From: Pseudomonas sp. S31
GTDB lineage: Bacteria > Pseudomonadota > Gammaproteobacteria > Pseudomonadales > Pseudomonadaceae
DNA length: 52,412 nt
Direction: 5' to 3'
Assembly (NCBI RefSeq): GCF_016648105.1
Contig: NZ_JACVVE010000040.1
Span: forward strand, 1-52,412
Shown: in pieces, positions 18,329 through 27,238 of the stretch
How the letters are laid out: the number at the start of each line of letters is the position of its first letter
Position numbering within the stretch: the stretch's first letter is position 1
Notes under the pieces: generated by a model
What the model was told of the DNA's origin: nothing
The model's input: only the letters and a program-made list of their open reading frames with translations
The model's database searches: none
Made by a program: the position numbers and the translations under genes

Positions 18329-21300
18329 ATGCGCCTGAAGTGCATACGGCTGGCCGGGTTCAAGTCGTTCGTCGACCCGACCACGGTCAATTTCCCCAGC
18401 AACATGGCGGCGGTGGTAGGGCCCAACGGCTGCGGCAAGTCCAACATCATCGATGCGGTGCGCTGGGTGATGGGCGAGAGCTCGGCGAAGAACCTGCGCG
18501 GCGAGTCGATGACCGACGTCATCTTCAACGGCTCCACCAGCCGCAAGCCGGTCAGCCAGGCCAGCATCGAGCTGGTGTTCGACAACAGCGAGACCACCCT
18601 GGTGGGCGAGTACGCGGCCTATGCCGAGATCTCGATCCGCCGCAAGGTCACCCGCGACGGGCAGAACACCTATTACCTCAACGGCACCAAGTGCCGGCGC
18701 CGCGACATCACCGACATCTTCCTCGGCACCGGCCTCGGGCCACGCAGCTATTCGATCATCGAACAGGGGATGATCTCCAAGCTGATCGAGGCCAAGCCCG
18801 AGGAGCTGCGCAACTTCATCGAGGAAGCGGCCGGCATCTCCAAGTACAAGGAGCGTCGCCGCGAGACCGAAAGCCGCATCCGCCGCACCCAGGAAAACCT
18901 GGCGCGCCTGACCGACCTGCGCGAAGAGCTCGAGCGCCAGCTCGAACGCCTGCATCGCCAGGCCCAGGCCGCCGAGAAGTACCGCGAATACAAGGCTCAG
19001 GAGCGCCAGCTCAAGGCGCGCCTGTCGGCGTTGCGCTGGCGTGACCTGGACGACCGCGTGCGCCAGCGCGAAGCGGTGATCGGCGACCAGGACGTGGCCC
19101 ACGAGGCGTTGGTCGCCGAACAGCGCAACGCCGATGCCAGCATCGAGCACCTGCGCGATGGCCACCACGAATTGTCCGAGCGCTTCAACCAGGTACAGGG
19201 CCGTTTCTATTCGGTGGCCGGCGACATCGCCCGGGTCGAGCAGAGCATCCAGCATGGCCAGCAGCGCCTGCGGCAGTTGCAGGACGATTTCAAGGAAGCC
19301 GAGCGCACGCGCCTGGAGACCGAATCGCACCTGGGCCATGACCGCACCTTGCTGGCTACCCTGGGTGAAGAACTGCAAATGCTCGAGCCGGAGCAGGAGT
19401 TGACCCTGGCCGCTGCCGAGGAAGCCGCGGCCACCCTGGAGGAAGCCGAGCTGGGCATGCACGGCTGGCAGGAACAGTGGGATACCTTCAACACCCGTTC
19501 CGCCGAGCCGCGACGCCAGGCCGAAGTGCAGCAGGCACGCCTGCAGCAACTGGAGGCCAGCCTGGAGCGCCTGGCCGAGCGCCAGCGCAAGCTTGGCGAG
19601 GAACGTGACCAGTTGGGCGCCGACCCGCAGGACGCTGCCATGCTCGACCTGGCCGAGCAGTTGGCCAGCAGCGAGCTGTCGCTCGAAGAGCTGCAACTGG
19701 CCGAGGAACAAGTGGTCGAACGCCTGGAGGCGCTGCGCGAGCAATTGCAGCAGGCCACCCGCGCCCAACATCAGGCGCAAGGCGAGGTCCAGCGGCTTGG
19801 TGGCCGCCTGGCGTCACTGGAAGCCTTGCAGCAGGCCGCACTGGAACCAGCCGCCGGTGCTGGCGACTGGCTGCGTGACCAGGGCCTGGCGCAGCGTCCC
19901 CGGCTGGCCGAAGGGCTGCGCGTGGAGCCGGGCTGGGAGCTGGCCGTGGAAACCGTGCTCGGCGCAGACTTGCAGGCAGTGCTGGTGGAAGACTTCGCCA
20001 GCCTGGACTTCAGCGGCCTGGAACAGGGCGAGATGCGCCTGTTGCTGGGCAATGGTGAACGTGCGCGTCAGCCTGGCAGCCTGCTCGACAAGGTCGAGGG
20101 TCGCATCGATCTCGCGCCTTGGCTGGCCCAGGTCAAGCCGGTCGAGGATCTCGCTCAGGCCTTGGCCTTGCGTGCTTCGTTGGCCGATGGCCAGAGCCTG
20201 GTCAGCCGCGATGGATACTGGGTCGGCCGGCATTTTCTGCGCGTCAGCCGCGGCGGCGACGCTGAGGGCGGTGTGTTGGCCCGTGGCCAGGAGATCGAGC
20301 GCCTGGGCCAGGAGCAACTGGAGCACGAAGCTGCGCTGGAGCAGCTGGAGGCACAGTTGCAGACCCTGCGCGAGCAGCAGCTCGACCTGGAAGAGCAGCG
20401 CGAACAGTTGCGTCGCCGTACCCAGGAAGAAACTCGCCAGCACGGCGAGCTCAAGGCCGGCCTCTCCGCCGCCCAGGCGCGCGCCGAGCAGCTCGAACTG
20501 CGCCTGCGGCGGCTGCACGAGGAACTGCATGAACTGCAGGAGCAGCGCGCCCTGGAGCTCGAACAACTGGGTGAATCGCGCCTGCTGCTGCAGGAAGCCC
20601 TGGAGCTGATGGCCCAGGACACCGAGCAGCGCGAGCAGTTGATGGCCCGCCGCGACACGTTGCGCGAAAGCCTCGACCGCGTGCGCCAGGAAGCCCGCCA
20701 GCACAAGGACCATGCCCATCAACTGGCGGTGCGCCTGGGTTCGCTGCGCGCCCAGCACGATTCCACCCGCCAGGCCCTGGAACGTCTGGAGCAACAGGCT
20801 GCGCGCCTGACCGAGCGCCAGGAGCAGCTGAGCCTGAACCTGGAGGAGGGCGAGGCGCCGCTGGAGGAGCTGCGCATGAAGCTCGAAGCCCTGCTGGAGC
20901 AACGCATGGGCGTCGACGAAGAGATGCGCCAGGCACGCCTGCACATGGACGAAGCCGATCGCGCATTGCGCGATGCCGAGCGCCGTCGCACCCAGGCCGA
21001 ACAGCAAGCGCAGTTGCTGCGCGGTCAGCTCGAGCAGTTGCGCCTGGAGTGCCAGGGCCTGGACGTGCGCCGCAAGACCCTGCAGGAGCAACTGCTGGCC
21101 GACGGCTACGACCTGCAAGGGGTGCTCGCCACCCTGGACGCCGAGTCCAGCGAGCAGGGCACCGAGCAGGAGCTGGAGCAGATGGAGGCGCGCATCCAGC
21201 GCCTGGGGGCGATCAACCTTGCGGCCATCGAAGAATACGAGCAGCAGTCCGAACGCAAGCGTTACCTCGATGCCCAGGACGCCGATCTGGTCGAGGCGCT

Positions 21301-21817
21301 GGAGACCCTGGAAAACGTCATCCGCAAGATCGACAAGGAAACCCGCAACCGCTTCAAGGATACCTTTGATCAGATAAATGCCGGATTGCAGGCACTTTTT
21401 CCAAAAGTTTTCGGTGGTGGCAGCGCTTATCTGGAACTGACGGGCGAAGATCTACTCGATACAGGGGTGACGATCATGGCGCGTCCGCCGGGCAAGAAGA
21501 ACAGCACGATCCATTTGCTGTCCGGTGGCGAGAAGGCACTGACCGCATTGGCGCTGGTGTTTGCCATCTTCAAGTTGAACCCCGCACCGTTCTGCATGCT
21601 CGACGAGGTCGATGCGCCGCTGGACGATGCCAACGTCGGGCGCTACGCGCGCCTGGTCAAGGAAATGAGTGAAAGCGTGCAGTTCATCTACATCACCCAC
21701 AACAAGATCGCCATGGAAATGGCCGACCAACTGATGGGGGTAACCATGCACGAGCCTGGCTGTTCACGTCTTGTTGCAGTCGATGTGGAGGAGGCGTTGG
21801 CCATGGTCGACGCCTGA
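18329..21817 (+). CDS. smc: Chromosome partition protein Smc
   Basis: The 1162-residue SMC ATPase compacts and segregates the chromosome. The Walker A loop GPNGCGKS is at residues 31-38. Two long heptad-rich coiled coils (about 170-520 and 660-1000) flank a globular hinge (about 530-650, containing VETVLGADLQAVLV). The C-terminal ATPase lobe has the signature LLSGGEKALTALALVF and Walker B with FCMLDEVDAPLDD. Normal length and no frame disruption. The start is 3 bases after the GntR stop. The order smc-zipA-ligA is conserved in gammaproteobacteria. Accessory ScpA and ScpB are not encoded in this window. Confidence 0.97.
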   Translation: MRLKCIRLAGFKSFVDPTTVNFPSNMAAVVGPNGCGKSNIIDAVRWVMGESSAKNLRGESMTDVIFNGSTSRKPVSQASIELVFDNSETTLVGEYAAYAEISIRRKVTRDGQNTYYLNGTKCRRRDITDIFLGTGLGPRSYSIIEQGMISKLIEAKPEELRNFIEEAAGISKYKERRRETESRIRRTQENLARLTDLREELERQLERLHRQAQAAEKYREYKAQERQLKARLSALRWRDLDDRVRQREAVIGDQDVAHEALVAEQRNADASIEHLRDGHHELSERFNQVQGRFYSVAGDIARVEQSIQHGQQRLRQLQDDFKEAERTRLETESHLGHDRTLLATLGEELQMLEPEQELTLAAAEEAAATLEEAELGMHGWQEQWDTFNTRSAEPRRQAEVQQARLQQLEASLERLAERQRKLGEERDQLGADPQDAAMLDLAEQLASSELSLEELQLAEEQVVERLEALREQLQQATRAQHQAQGEVQRLGGRLASLEALQQAALEPAAGAGDWLRDQGLAQRPRLAEGLRVEPGWELAVETVLGADLQAVLVEDFASLDFSGLEQGEMRLLLGNGERARQPGSLLDKVEGRIDLAPWLAQVKPVEDLAQALALRASLADGQSLVSRDGYWVGRHFLRVSRGGDAEGGVLARGQEIERLGQEQLEHEAALEQLEAQLQTLREQQLDLEEQREQLRRRTQEETRQHGELKAGLSAAQARAEQLELRLRRLHEELHELQEQRALELEQLGESRLLLQEALELMAQDTEQREQLMARRDTLRESLDRVRQEARQHKDHAHQLAVRLGSLRAQHDSTRQALERLEQQAARLTERQEQLSLNLEEGEAPLEELRMKLEALLEQRMGVDEEMRQARLHMDEADRALRDAERRRTQAEQQAQLLRGQLEQLRLECQGLDVRRKTLQEQLLADGYDLQGVLATLDAESSEQGTEQELEQMEARIQRLGAINLAAIEEYEQQSERKRYLDAQDADLVEALETLENVIRKIDKETRNRFKDTFDQINAGLQALFPKVFGGGSAYLELTGEDLLDTGVTIMARPPGKKNSTIHLLSGGEKALTALALVFAIFKLNPAPFCMLDEVDAPLDDANVGRYARLVKEMSESVQFIYITHNKIAMEMADQLMGVTMHEPGCSRLVAVDVEEALAMVDA

Positions 21818-21831
21818 GAAAGGGGGATTGC

Positions 21832-21986
21832 GCACAATTGTGCAGGGAAATGCCCCCGCCATGTGCGACAGACGGTGTAAAGTTGTCTTTGGTCGTGCTA
21901 GCTTAATGTCACTCGTTTTTTGCGTGGGTAAAACGCCTGTCAGAACATAGAGTTGGCGCCACGTGTTAAAGGGCTTTGAACCCTTT
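21832..21986. other. Palindrome and hairpin between smc and zipA
   Basis: A 12-base perfect palindrome GCACAATTGTGC (21832-21843) lies just after the smc stop, nested between GGGGG and CCCCC. A second hairpin AAAGGG/CCCTTT (21968-21986) followed by GTTTTC lies 38 bases before zipA. The second could act as a weak terminator. Neither is recognised as a known operator. Confidence 0.3.
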
Positions 21987-22023
21987 GTTTTCAAGCATAT
22001 TTTTATTAGAGGCACGGGATTAC

Positions 22024-22911
22024 ATGGAAATCGGTCTGCGCGAGTGGCTGATCGTCATCGGCATCATTGTCATCGCCGGTATTCTTTTCGACGGCTGGCG
22101 CCGCATGCGCGGCGGCAAAGGCAAGCTGAAATTCCGCCTGGATCGCAGCTACTCCAACCTGCCTGACGAAGAAGGCAGTGCCGAGGTGCTGGGCCCGGCC
22201 CGGGTACTGGAGACGCAGAAAGAGCCTGAACTCGACGAAAGCGACCTGCCTTCGATGAGTGCCCCGGCGCGTGAGCGCGAGCCCAAGCCTGCCCCCAAGG
22301 CCGCGAAGCCAAGCAAGCGTGGCAAGCGTGCCGCTGAAGCCCCTCAGGGCGACCTGAACCTGAGCGCCGAGCCGCGCGAGCCAGACCTGTTCGCCGACAG
22401 CGAGGATGACTTCGCCGCCGACAACAACCGCAACAGCGGTTTCGCCGCCACCGGCAATGCCGCCAAGGAGCTGCCTCCGGTCGAGGAAGTGCTGGTGATC
22501 AGCGTGATCTCCCGTGACGAAGGCGGCTTCAAGGGGCCGGCGTTGCTGCAGAACATTCTCGAGAGCGGCCTGCGCTTCGGCGAGATGGACATCTTCCACC
22601 GCCACGAAAGCATGGCCGGCCACGGCGAGGTGCTGTTCTCCATGGCCAACGCGGTCAAGCCGGGCATCTTCGACCTGGACGACATCGACCACTTCAGCAC
22701 CCGTGCGGTGAGCTTCTTCCTCGGCCTGCCAGGCCCGCGCCATCCGAAGCAGGCCTTCGACGTGATGGTGGCTGCTGCGCGCAAGCTGGCCCATGAGCTC
22801 GACGGCGAGCTCAAGGATGACCAGCGCAGCGTGCTGACCGCGCAGACGATCGAGCATTACCGCCAGCGCATCGTCGAGTTCGAGCGTCGGGCGCTGACTC
22901 AGAAACGCTGA
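22024..22911 (+). CDS. zipA: Cell division protein ZipA
   Basis: The 295-residue protein tethers FtsZ to the inner membrane at the start of division. Its start MEIGLREWLIVIG at 22024 gives the expected short periplasmic tip and a single N-terminal membrane anchor (about residues 7-23). It is followed by a basic segment RRMRGGKGKLKFRLDRSY, an acidic/proline-alanine linker (about 45-155), and the C-terminal FtsZ-binding domain (about 155-290; EVLVISVISRDEGGFKGPALL and FDVMVAAARKLA). An upstream in-frame ATG would add 16 residues before the anchor and is not preferred. It lies between smc and ligA, as in related species. Confidence 0.95.
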   Translation: MEIGLREWLIVIGIIVIAGILFDGWRRMRGGKGKLKFRLDRSYSNLPDEEGSAEVLGPARVLETQKEPELDESDLPSMSAPAREREPKPAPKAAKPSKRGKRAAEAPQGDLNLSAEPREPDLFADSEDDFAADNNRNSGFAATGNAAKELPPVEEVLVISVISRDEGGFKGPALLQNILESGLRFGEMDIFHRHESMAGHGEVLFSMANAVKPGIFDLDDIDHFSTRAVSFFLGLPGPRHPKQAFDVMVAAARKLAHELDGELKDDQRSVLTAQTIEHYRQRIVEFERRALTQKR

Positions 22912-22970
22912 TAGATCCAGACGAAGAGCAGCCTGGGGGCGTGCTGGTCGGTTCGGGTTTCGTTGTCGCT

Positions 22971-23075
22971 TGTGCCGGCCTCTTCGCGGGTGAACCCGCT
23001 CCTACAGGCTCACCACCGACTTGAAAATGGTGGTGAGCCTGTAGGAGCGGGTTTACCCGCGAAGAGGCCGGCACA
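22971..23075. repeat. Long inverted REP pair between zipA and ligA
   Basis: Two 47-base arms (22971-23017 and 23029-23075) pair with one mismatch around an 11-base loop. Each contains the REP core GCGGGT(T/G)(A/T)ACCCGC plus flanking sequence. A further outer pair GAGCAGCCTGGGG (22926-22938) and its complement (23107-23119) brackets the structure, so nearly 195 bases are symmetric in part. Confidence 0.9.
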
Positions 23076-23146
23076 GGCAGCAAAAGCCTCCAACCCCACG
23101 CACCAACCCCAGGCTGCTCTTTTGCTTTGCAAGAGACCCTGAAAAC

Positions 23147-25477
23147 ATGAACGCCGAATCCCGAATCCACGAACTGCGCGCCGAGATCGATCAGCACAAC
23201 TACCGCTACTACGTGCTCGACGAGCCCAGCGTGCCCGACGCCGAGTACGACCGGCTGTTCAACGAGCTCAAGGCGCTGGAAGCCGAACACCCCCACCTGG
23301 TGACGCCGGACTCGCCCACCCAGCGCGTCGGTGGCACCGCCCTGGCCGCGTTCAGCCAGGTGCGCCACGAAGTGCCCATGCTCAGCCTGGGCAATGCCTT
23401 CGAGGAAGCGGACCTGCGTGAATTCGGCCGCCGCGTGGTGGAAGGCCTGGATCAACCGGGCGCGGTCGATTTCAGCTGCGAGCCCAAGCTCGACGGCCTG
23501 GCGGTGAGCCTGCTGTACCGCGATGGCCAACTGGTGCAGGGCGCCACGCGTGGCGACGGCACCACTGGCGAGGACATCAGCGCCAACGTGCGCACCGTGC
23601 GCAACATCCCGTTGAAGCTGCAGGGCAAGGGCTGGCCGGCCGTGCTGGAGGTGCGTGGCGAAGTCTTCATGAGCAAGGCCGGTTTCGACCGGCTCAACGC
23701 CGCCCAGGCCGAAGCCGGTGGCAAGACCTTCGCCAACCCGCGCAATGCCGCCGCTGGCAGCTTGCGTCAGCTCGACTCGAAGATCACTGCCAGCCGCCCG
23801 CTGGAATTCTGCTGCTATGGCGTGGGGCAGGTCTCCGAAGCCATCGCCGACAGCCACATCGGCACGCTCGAACAGCTCAAGGCCTGGGGCCTGCCCATCA
23901 GCCGCGAGCTCAAGCATGCCGCCGGTATCGAGCAGTGCCTGGAGTACTACCGCGACATCGGCGAGCGCCGTAACAGCCTGGCCTACGAGATCGATGGCGT
24001 GGTGTTCAAGGTCAACAGCCTGGCCGCGCAGCGCGAGCTGGGTTTCCGCGCCCGCGAGCCGCGCTGGGCCATCGCCCACAAGTTCCCGGCCATGGAAGAG
24101 CTCACCGAGGTGCTGGACGTCGAATTCCAGGTCGGCCGCACGGGTGCAGTGACGCCCGTGGCGCGTCTGAAGCCGGTCAAGGTGGCCGGGGTGACCGTGT
24201 CCAACGCCACGCTGCACAACATGGACGAGATCGCCCGGTTGGGCCTGCGCATCGGCGATACGGTGATCATCCGCCGGGCCGGCGACGTGATCCCGCAGGT
24301 GATGCAGGTGGTGCTCGAACGCCGCCCGCAGGATGCCCGCCCGGTCGAAGTGCCGAGCGAGTGCCCGGTCTGTGGCTCGCAAGTCGAGCGCACCCAGCTG
24401 GTCAAGCGCAGCAAGGGCAAGGAAACCACCAGCGAAGGTGCGGTGTACCGCTGCGTCGGCCGCCTGGCCTGTGGCGCCCAGCTCAAGCAGGCAATCATCC
24501 ACTACGTGTCGCGGCGCGCCATGGATATCGACGGCCTGGGCGAGAAGAGCGTCGAGCAGTTGGTGGACGAGGGCCTGATCGGCTCGCCGGCCGACCTGTA
24601 CAAGCTCGAATTCGACCAGGTGGTCGGCCTGGAAGGCTTCGCCGAAGTGTCCAGCCGCAAGTTGCTCGATGCCATCGAAGCCAGCAAGCGCCCGAGCCTG
24701 GCGCGGTTCATCTATGCCCTGGGTATTCCGGATGTGGGTGAGGAGACCGCCAAGGTGCTGGCCCGCTCGCTGGGCAGCCTGGCGCGGGTGCAGGTGGCCT
24801 TGCCACAGGTGCTGACCTACCTGCCGGACATCGGCCTGGAAGTGGCCTACGAGATCCACAATTTCTTCGAGGACGAGCATAACCGCAAGGTCATCGAGCA
24901 ATTGTTGGCCAGCGGCATGCAGTTGCAGGACGAAGGCGAGCTGGCGGCCGAGTTCGCGGCCAGCACCACGCTTGCGGGGATGATCGCCAAGCTCGACATC
25001 GCATCGGTGGGGCCGACCGGCGCGGAAAAGCTGGTGGCCAAGCTCGACAGCCTGGACAAGATCATCGCCGCCGATGGCATCGATCTGCGCCAGGCGCTGG
25101 CCGCCAAACAGGCCGAGGCCGTGCGCGAGTTCTTCAAGGACGAGGCCAACCAGCAGCTGGCGCGGAAGATCGAAGCCCAGTTGCTGGATTTCGGCATGCA
25201 CTGGAGCAGCGAGAAGAAAACCGCCGAAGGCCTGCCGCTGGCTGGCCAGACCTGGGTGCTGACCGGCAGCCTGGAGCGCATGAGTCGCGACGTGGCCAAG
25301 GACAAGCTGGAAAGTCTCGGGGCCAAGGTGGCCGGTTCGGTGTCGGGCAAGACCCACTGCGTGGTCGCCGGGCCGGGTGCGGGCTCCAAGTTGGCCAAGG
25401 CCAGCGAACTGGGGGTGAAGGTGCTGGATGAGGATGCGTTCGTCGCGTTCCTGGCGGAGCAGGGTATTGCCATCTGA
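23147..25477 (+). CDS. ligA: NAD-dependent DNA ligase
   Basis: The 776-residue enzyme seals nicks in replication and repair. In order: the NAD-binding Ia region (YRYYVLDEPSVPDAEYD, near residue 20), the adenylation motif CEPKLDGLAV with nucleophile Lys114, the OB fold, a four-cysteine zinc finger (CPVCGS...CVGRLACG, about 405-445), helix-hairpin-helix repeats (DIDGLGEKSVEQLV and GIPDVGEETAKVLA), and a C-terminal BRCT domain (about 700-776; TWVLTGSLERMSRDVAKDKL). It is longer than the E. coli enzyme (671 residues), with extra sequence around the C-terminal HhH region, as is usual in Pseudomonas. It is an essential single gene. Confidence 0.97.
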   Translation: MNAESRIHELRAEIDQHNYRYYVLDEPSVPDAEYDRLFNELKALEAEHPHLVTPDSPTQRVGGTALAAFSQVRHEVPMLSLGNAFEEADLREFGRRVVEGLDQPGAVDFSCEPKLDGLAVSLLYRDGQLVQGATRGDGTTGEDISANVRTVRNIPLKLQGKGWPAVLEVRGEVFMSKAGFDRLNAAQAEAGGKTFANPRNAAAGSLRQLDSKITASRPLEFCCYGVGQVSEAIADSHIGTLEQLKAWGLPISRELKHAAGIEQCLEYYRDIGERRNSLAYEIDGVVFKVNSLAAQRELGFRAREPRWAIAHKFPAMEELTEVLDVEFQVGRTGAVTPVARLKPVKVAGVTVSNATLHNMDEIARLGLRIGDTVIIRRAGDVIPQVMQVVLERRPQDARPVEVPSECPVCGSQVERTQLVKRSKGKETTSEGAVYRCVGRLACGAQLKQAIIHYVSRRAMDIDGLGEKSVEQLVDEGLIGSPADLYKLEFDQVVGLEGFAEVSSRKLLDAIEASKRPSLARFIYALGIPDVGEETAKVLARSLGSLARVQVALPQVLTYLPDIGLEVAYEIHNFFEDEHNRKVIEQLLASGMQLQDEGELAAEFAASTTLAGMIAKLDIASVGPTGAEKLVAKLDSLDKIIAADGIDLRQALAAKQAEAVREFFKDEANQQLARKIEAQLLDFGMHWSSEKKTAEGLPLAGQTWVLTGSLERMSRDVAKDKLESLGAKVAGSVSGKTHCVVAGPGAGSKLAKASELGVKVLDEDAFVAFLAEQGIAI

Positions 25478-25505
25478 CGACTCGATCACTGGCGAGTCGC
25501 AATCA

Positions 25506-25620
25506 CTGTAGGAGCGGCCTTGCGCCGCGATGGGCTGCGCAGCGGCCCCGGCATTTCAGCTTGCTGCGCAGGACCGAGGGCCGCTTCGCGCCCCATCGCG
25601 GCACAAGGCCGCTCCTACAG
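25506..25620. repeat. REP-type inverted repeat after ligA
   Basis: CTGTAGGAGCGGCCTTGCGC at the left is repeated inverted at 25579-25620 ending CAAGGCCGCTCCTACAG. The inner parts also pair through GCGATGGG/CCCATCGC. It is the same subtype as 10399-10468. Confidence 0.85.
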
Positions 25621-25679
25621 AAGTATGCAATACCTGGCACTTGCCTCATTTTCCGCAATTTGGACAAGTCTAGGTGTTT

Positions 25680-26366
25680 TCAGCCTTGGGGAAACTGTGG
25701 TAGTGGGGCAGGGGAATCAGGAAGCTGCTGGTCCCAAAGGATGGACGCCTGTTTCGCCATGCCCTCCAGGCCGCCTTGCTGCTGGTACAGGTTGTACAGT
25801 GAGAAGCAGCCGAAGATCAGCAGCGCCACGATCACGGATGCTAGGCCGCTGAGCATGTGATTGCCCAAGGCCGGCCAGAACTTCCACTTCAGTGCATCAG
25901 CTTTGGTTGTGACGGTTTTTTCAAGTGTGGCGACTTTTGCGTGCAGGGCTTTGTCCAGATCTTGGATCTTGATAATCACCTCGCCTTCCAGGATCGAGCT
26001 TCGCATCTCGGCTTCCAGCTGATCGAGCGAAACGTCGATGAAGCCTTTGGCCATCTGCTCGGCCTGATAGCGATACATGCCCAGTTGTTGCGGCGTGCAT
26101 GCGACTTTCTTGAAGGTTTCGTGTTCGTCATATGGATGAGTTCCAATCCACTCAATCTTGTGACGTTTGTATAGCGAGTAGGCAAGCAGCCCCAGGAAGT
26201 CGTCCGGCGACTCCACGAGCTTGCGAAAAACGTCGAAAGGCAATTCCGAATGCAGAGACACCGACTCGGATTCAGACGCTTGGCCCTTCGTTTGGCCATG
26301 TTCGGCATGGTGGGTGAGCAGGCTAGGCTCAGCGGCACCTAAAGGTCCGGTTTGGTTTGAGCTCAC
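25680..26366 (-). CDS. Unknown coiled-coil protein with C-terminal membrane anchor
   Basis: This 228-residue protein is not recognised with confidence. The N-terminal 40 residues are hydrophilic and probably disordered. Residues about 43-70 contain the segment FLGLLAYSLYKRHKIEWI, followed by a charged helical stretch (about 95-150) likely to form a coiled coil. A single strong hydrophobic helix (about residues 170-195, HMLSGLASVIVALLIFGCF) is followed by a short proline-rich tail. The shape suggests a tail-anchored inner-membrane protein with a cytoplasmic helical domain. It starts at GTG (26366) 16 bases after a 49-codon gene, so the two form a small operon. Base composition is less GC-rich than the neighbours. 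An accessory, perhaps horizontally acquired, pair is the best description. Confidence 0.65.
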   Translation of the reverse strand: MSSNQTGPLGAAEPSLLTHHAEHGQTKGQASESESVSLHSELPFDVFRKLVESPDDFLGLLAYSLYKRHKIEWIGTHPYDEHETFKKVACTPQQLGMYRYQAEQMAKGFIDVSLDQLEAEMRSSILEGEVIIKIQDLDKALHAKVATLEKTVTTKADALKWKFWPALGNHMLSGLASVIVALLIFGCFSLYNLYQQQGGLEGMAKQASILWDQQLPDSPAPLPQFPQG

Positions 26367-26382
26367 GAGGCGACCACCCGAA

Positions 26383-26532
26383 TCACCGTGAGAGGCGGCT
26401 GAACGCTTTTCTCATCATGTTGTTGATGGTTTCTGGCGATAGCTTTGAAGAGCGATCAGCAACGGCCTTTTTTGCACGCATGGAAAGCATTCTGTTGCTC
26501 TCTTTGATCAGCGCAATCGAGACGTTCGGCAT
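26383..26532 (-). CDS. Small basic protein of unknown function (49 aa)
   Basis: A 49-codon reading frame starts with ATG at 26532, preceded by a perfect AGGAGG with 6-base spacing. The peptide begins MPNVSIALIKESNRML and ends SPETINNMMRKAFSRLSR. It is strongly basic, without cysteines or a membrane segment, and looks helical. It is followed 16 bases later by the GTG start of the 228-residue anchored protein. Such an arrangement resembles small-partner operons (toxin-antitoxin, regulator, or adaptor plus effector), but nothing in the sequence proves any of these. The ribosome binding site and operon position are the main support that it is a real gene. Confidence 0.6.
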   Translation of the reverse strand: MPNVSIALIKESNRMLSMRAKKAVADRSSKLSPETINNMMRKAFSRLSR

Positions 26533-26755
26533 TGATACCTCCTGGTTCGGTGTGACGCTCATATCGGAAACCGAGCTCTGGCATTCCCCAAAGATTCTTA
26601 TCATTGGGCGAATGAGAGTCAATGAACAGCCAGACGTACACGCTGTAGGACACGTCGTTGCTTGAGTCAGGCTTAGCCGATCCGACGAGATTGGCCTTGG
26701 CCGCTTCACCATGGGCGGTTAGCACCCTGCACCATGCCCAATCCAGACAAGTCAT
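26456..26755 (-). other. Doubtful open frame upstream of the 49-aa gene
   Basis: A 99-codon frame (MTCLDWAWCRVLTAHGE... to CKKGRC) overlaps the first 77 bases of the 49-aa gene in another frame. It has plausible codon use in its first two thirds, for example the segment DVSYSVYVWLFIDSHSP. It lacks a ribosome binding site and recognisable homology. It may be a degraded gene remnant or leader sequence of the small operon. The remaining part of the 26533-26787 stretch shows nothing else. Confidence 0.25.
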
Positions 26756-26787
26756 TGAGAAACGATGACTTTTTCTCGCTTCAACGG

Positions 26788-26815
26788 TTGTATCTTCGCC
26801 CCAGACCGGTACAAT
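26788..26815 (+). promoter_or_regulatory. ffs: Predicted ffs promoter
   Basis: TTGTAT (26788-26793) and TACAAT (26810-26815) are spaced by 16 bases. Initiation near 26822 would give a roughly 29-base leader containing a 6-bp hairpin GGCTCG/CGAGCC (26821-26840) before the mature RNA. In E. coli the 4.5S precursor also has a 5' leader, removed by RNase P. Confidence 0.6.
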
Positions 26816-26850
26816 GGCGCGGCTCGTCACTTGGCGAGCCGCGTAGTGGT

Positions 26851-26954
26851 GGCCCCATCGGTCCCCCCGCATTGATTACCCGTTAACCTGGTCAGGCCCG
26901 GAAGGGAGCAGCCATAGCGGGAACATCGAGTGCCGGGGTGTGGCTGGTGGGGCC
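26851..26954 (+). ncRNA. ffs: 4.5S RNA, signal recognition particle RNA
   Basis: The RNA component of the bacterial signal recognition particle, which with Ffh targets nascent membrane proteins. The invariant apical loop GGTCAGGCCCGGAAGGGAGC is present at about 26890-26909. Downstream GCAGCC and TGCCGGG complete the asymmetric internal loop region, as in E. coli. The ends pair as GGCCCCA (26851-26857) with TGGGGCC (26948-26954). The ends are set by this pairing and may be off by a few bases. It is transcribed away from the unknown two-gene operon and toward dnaX. Confidence 0.95.
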
Positions 26955-27238
26955 GCCTCCATTTCAGGTCCTCGAAATCTCGAGACCGTCTTCGCTTCTC
27001 TGCTTCATTTCCTTTCTGTGTTCTGAGTAGGTGCCTGAGCTGGCCCTGCTGCTGCGGTATCTCCTCGAGGCAAATCAGCCCTCACAGGTGCGGCTCACCG
27101 GTCTGCTAGCTGACGAGCCTTAAAGAGCCAGTCCGCATTTTCAGAAAGTCCCTACGCCGCCCGCTGGACAATCCCCCGAGCCCCTTGCTAGTTTCCGGCG
27201 CGATATGTTTCGGAATGTGACCGACAAGGACGTACGCA

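Noticed and set aside
17618..19780. A 720-codon open frame antisense to the GntR gene and smc
   Set aside because: It is antisense to recognisable genes and has the leucine/glutamine-rich composition expected from complementing coiled-coil codons.
22811..25489. An 892-codon open frame antisense to ligA
   Set aside because: ligA on the plus strand has every expected motif; the antisense frame has none.
26383..26712. A longer 109-codon start for the small gene upstream of the 228-aa protein
   Set aside because: The extension lacks a ribosome binding site and its codons look non-coding, whereas the internal ATG at 26532 has a perfect AGGAGG.
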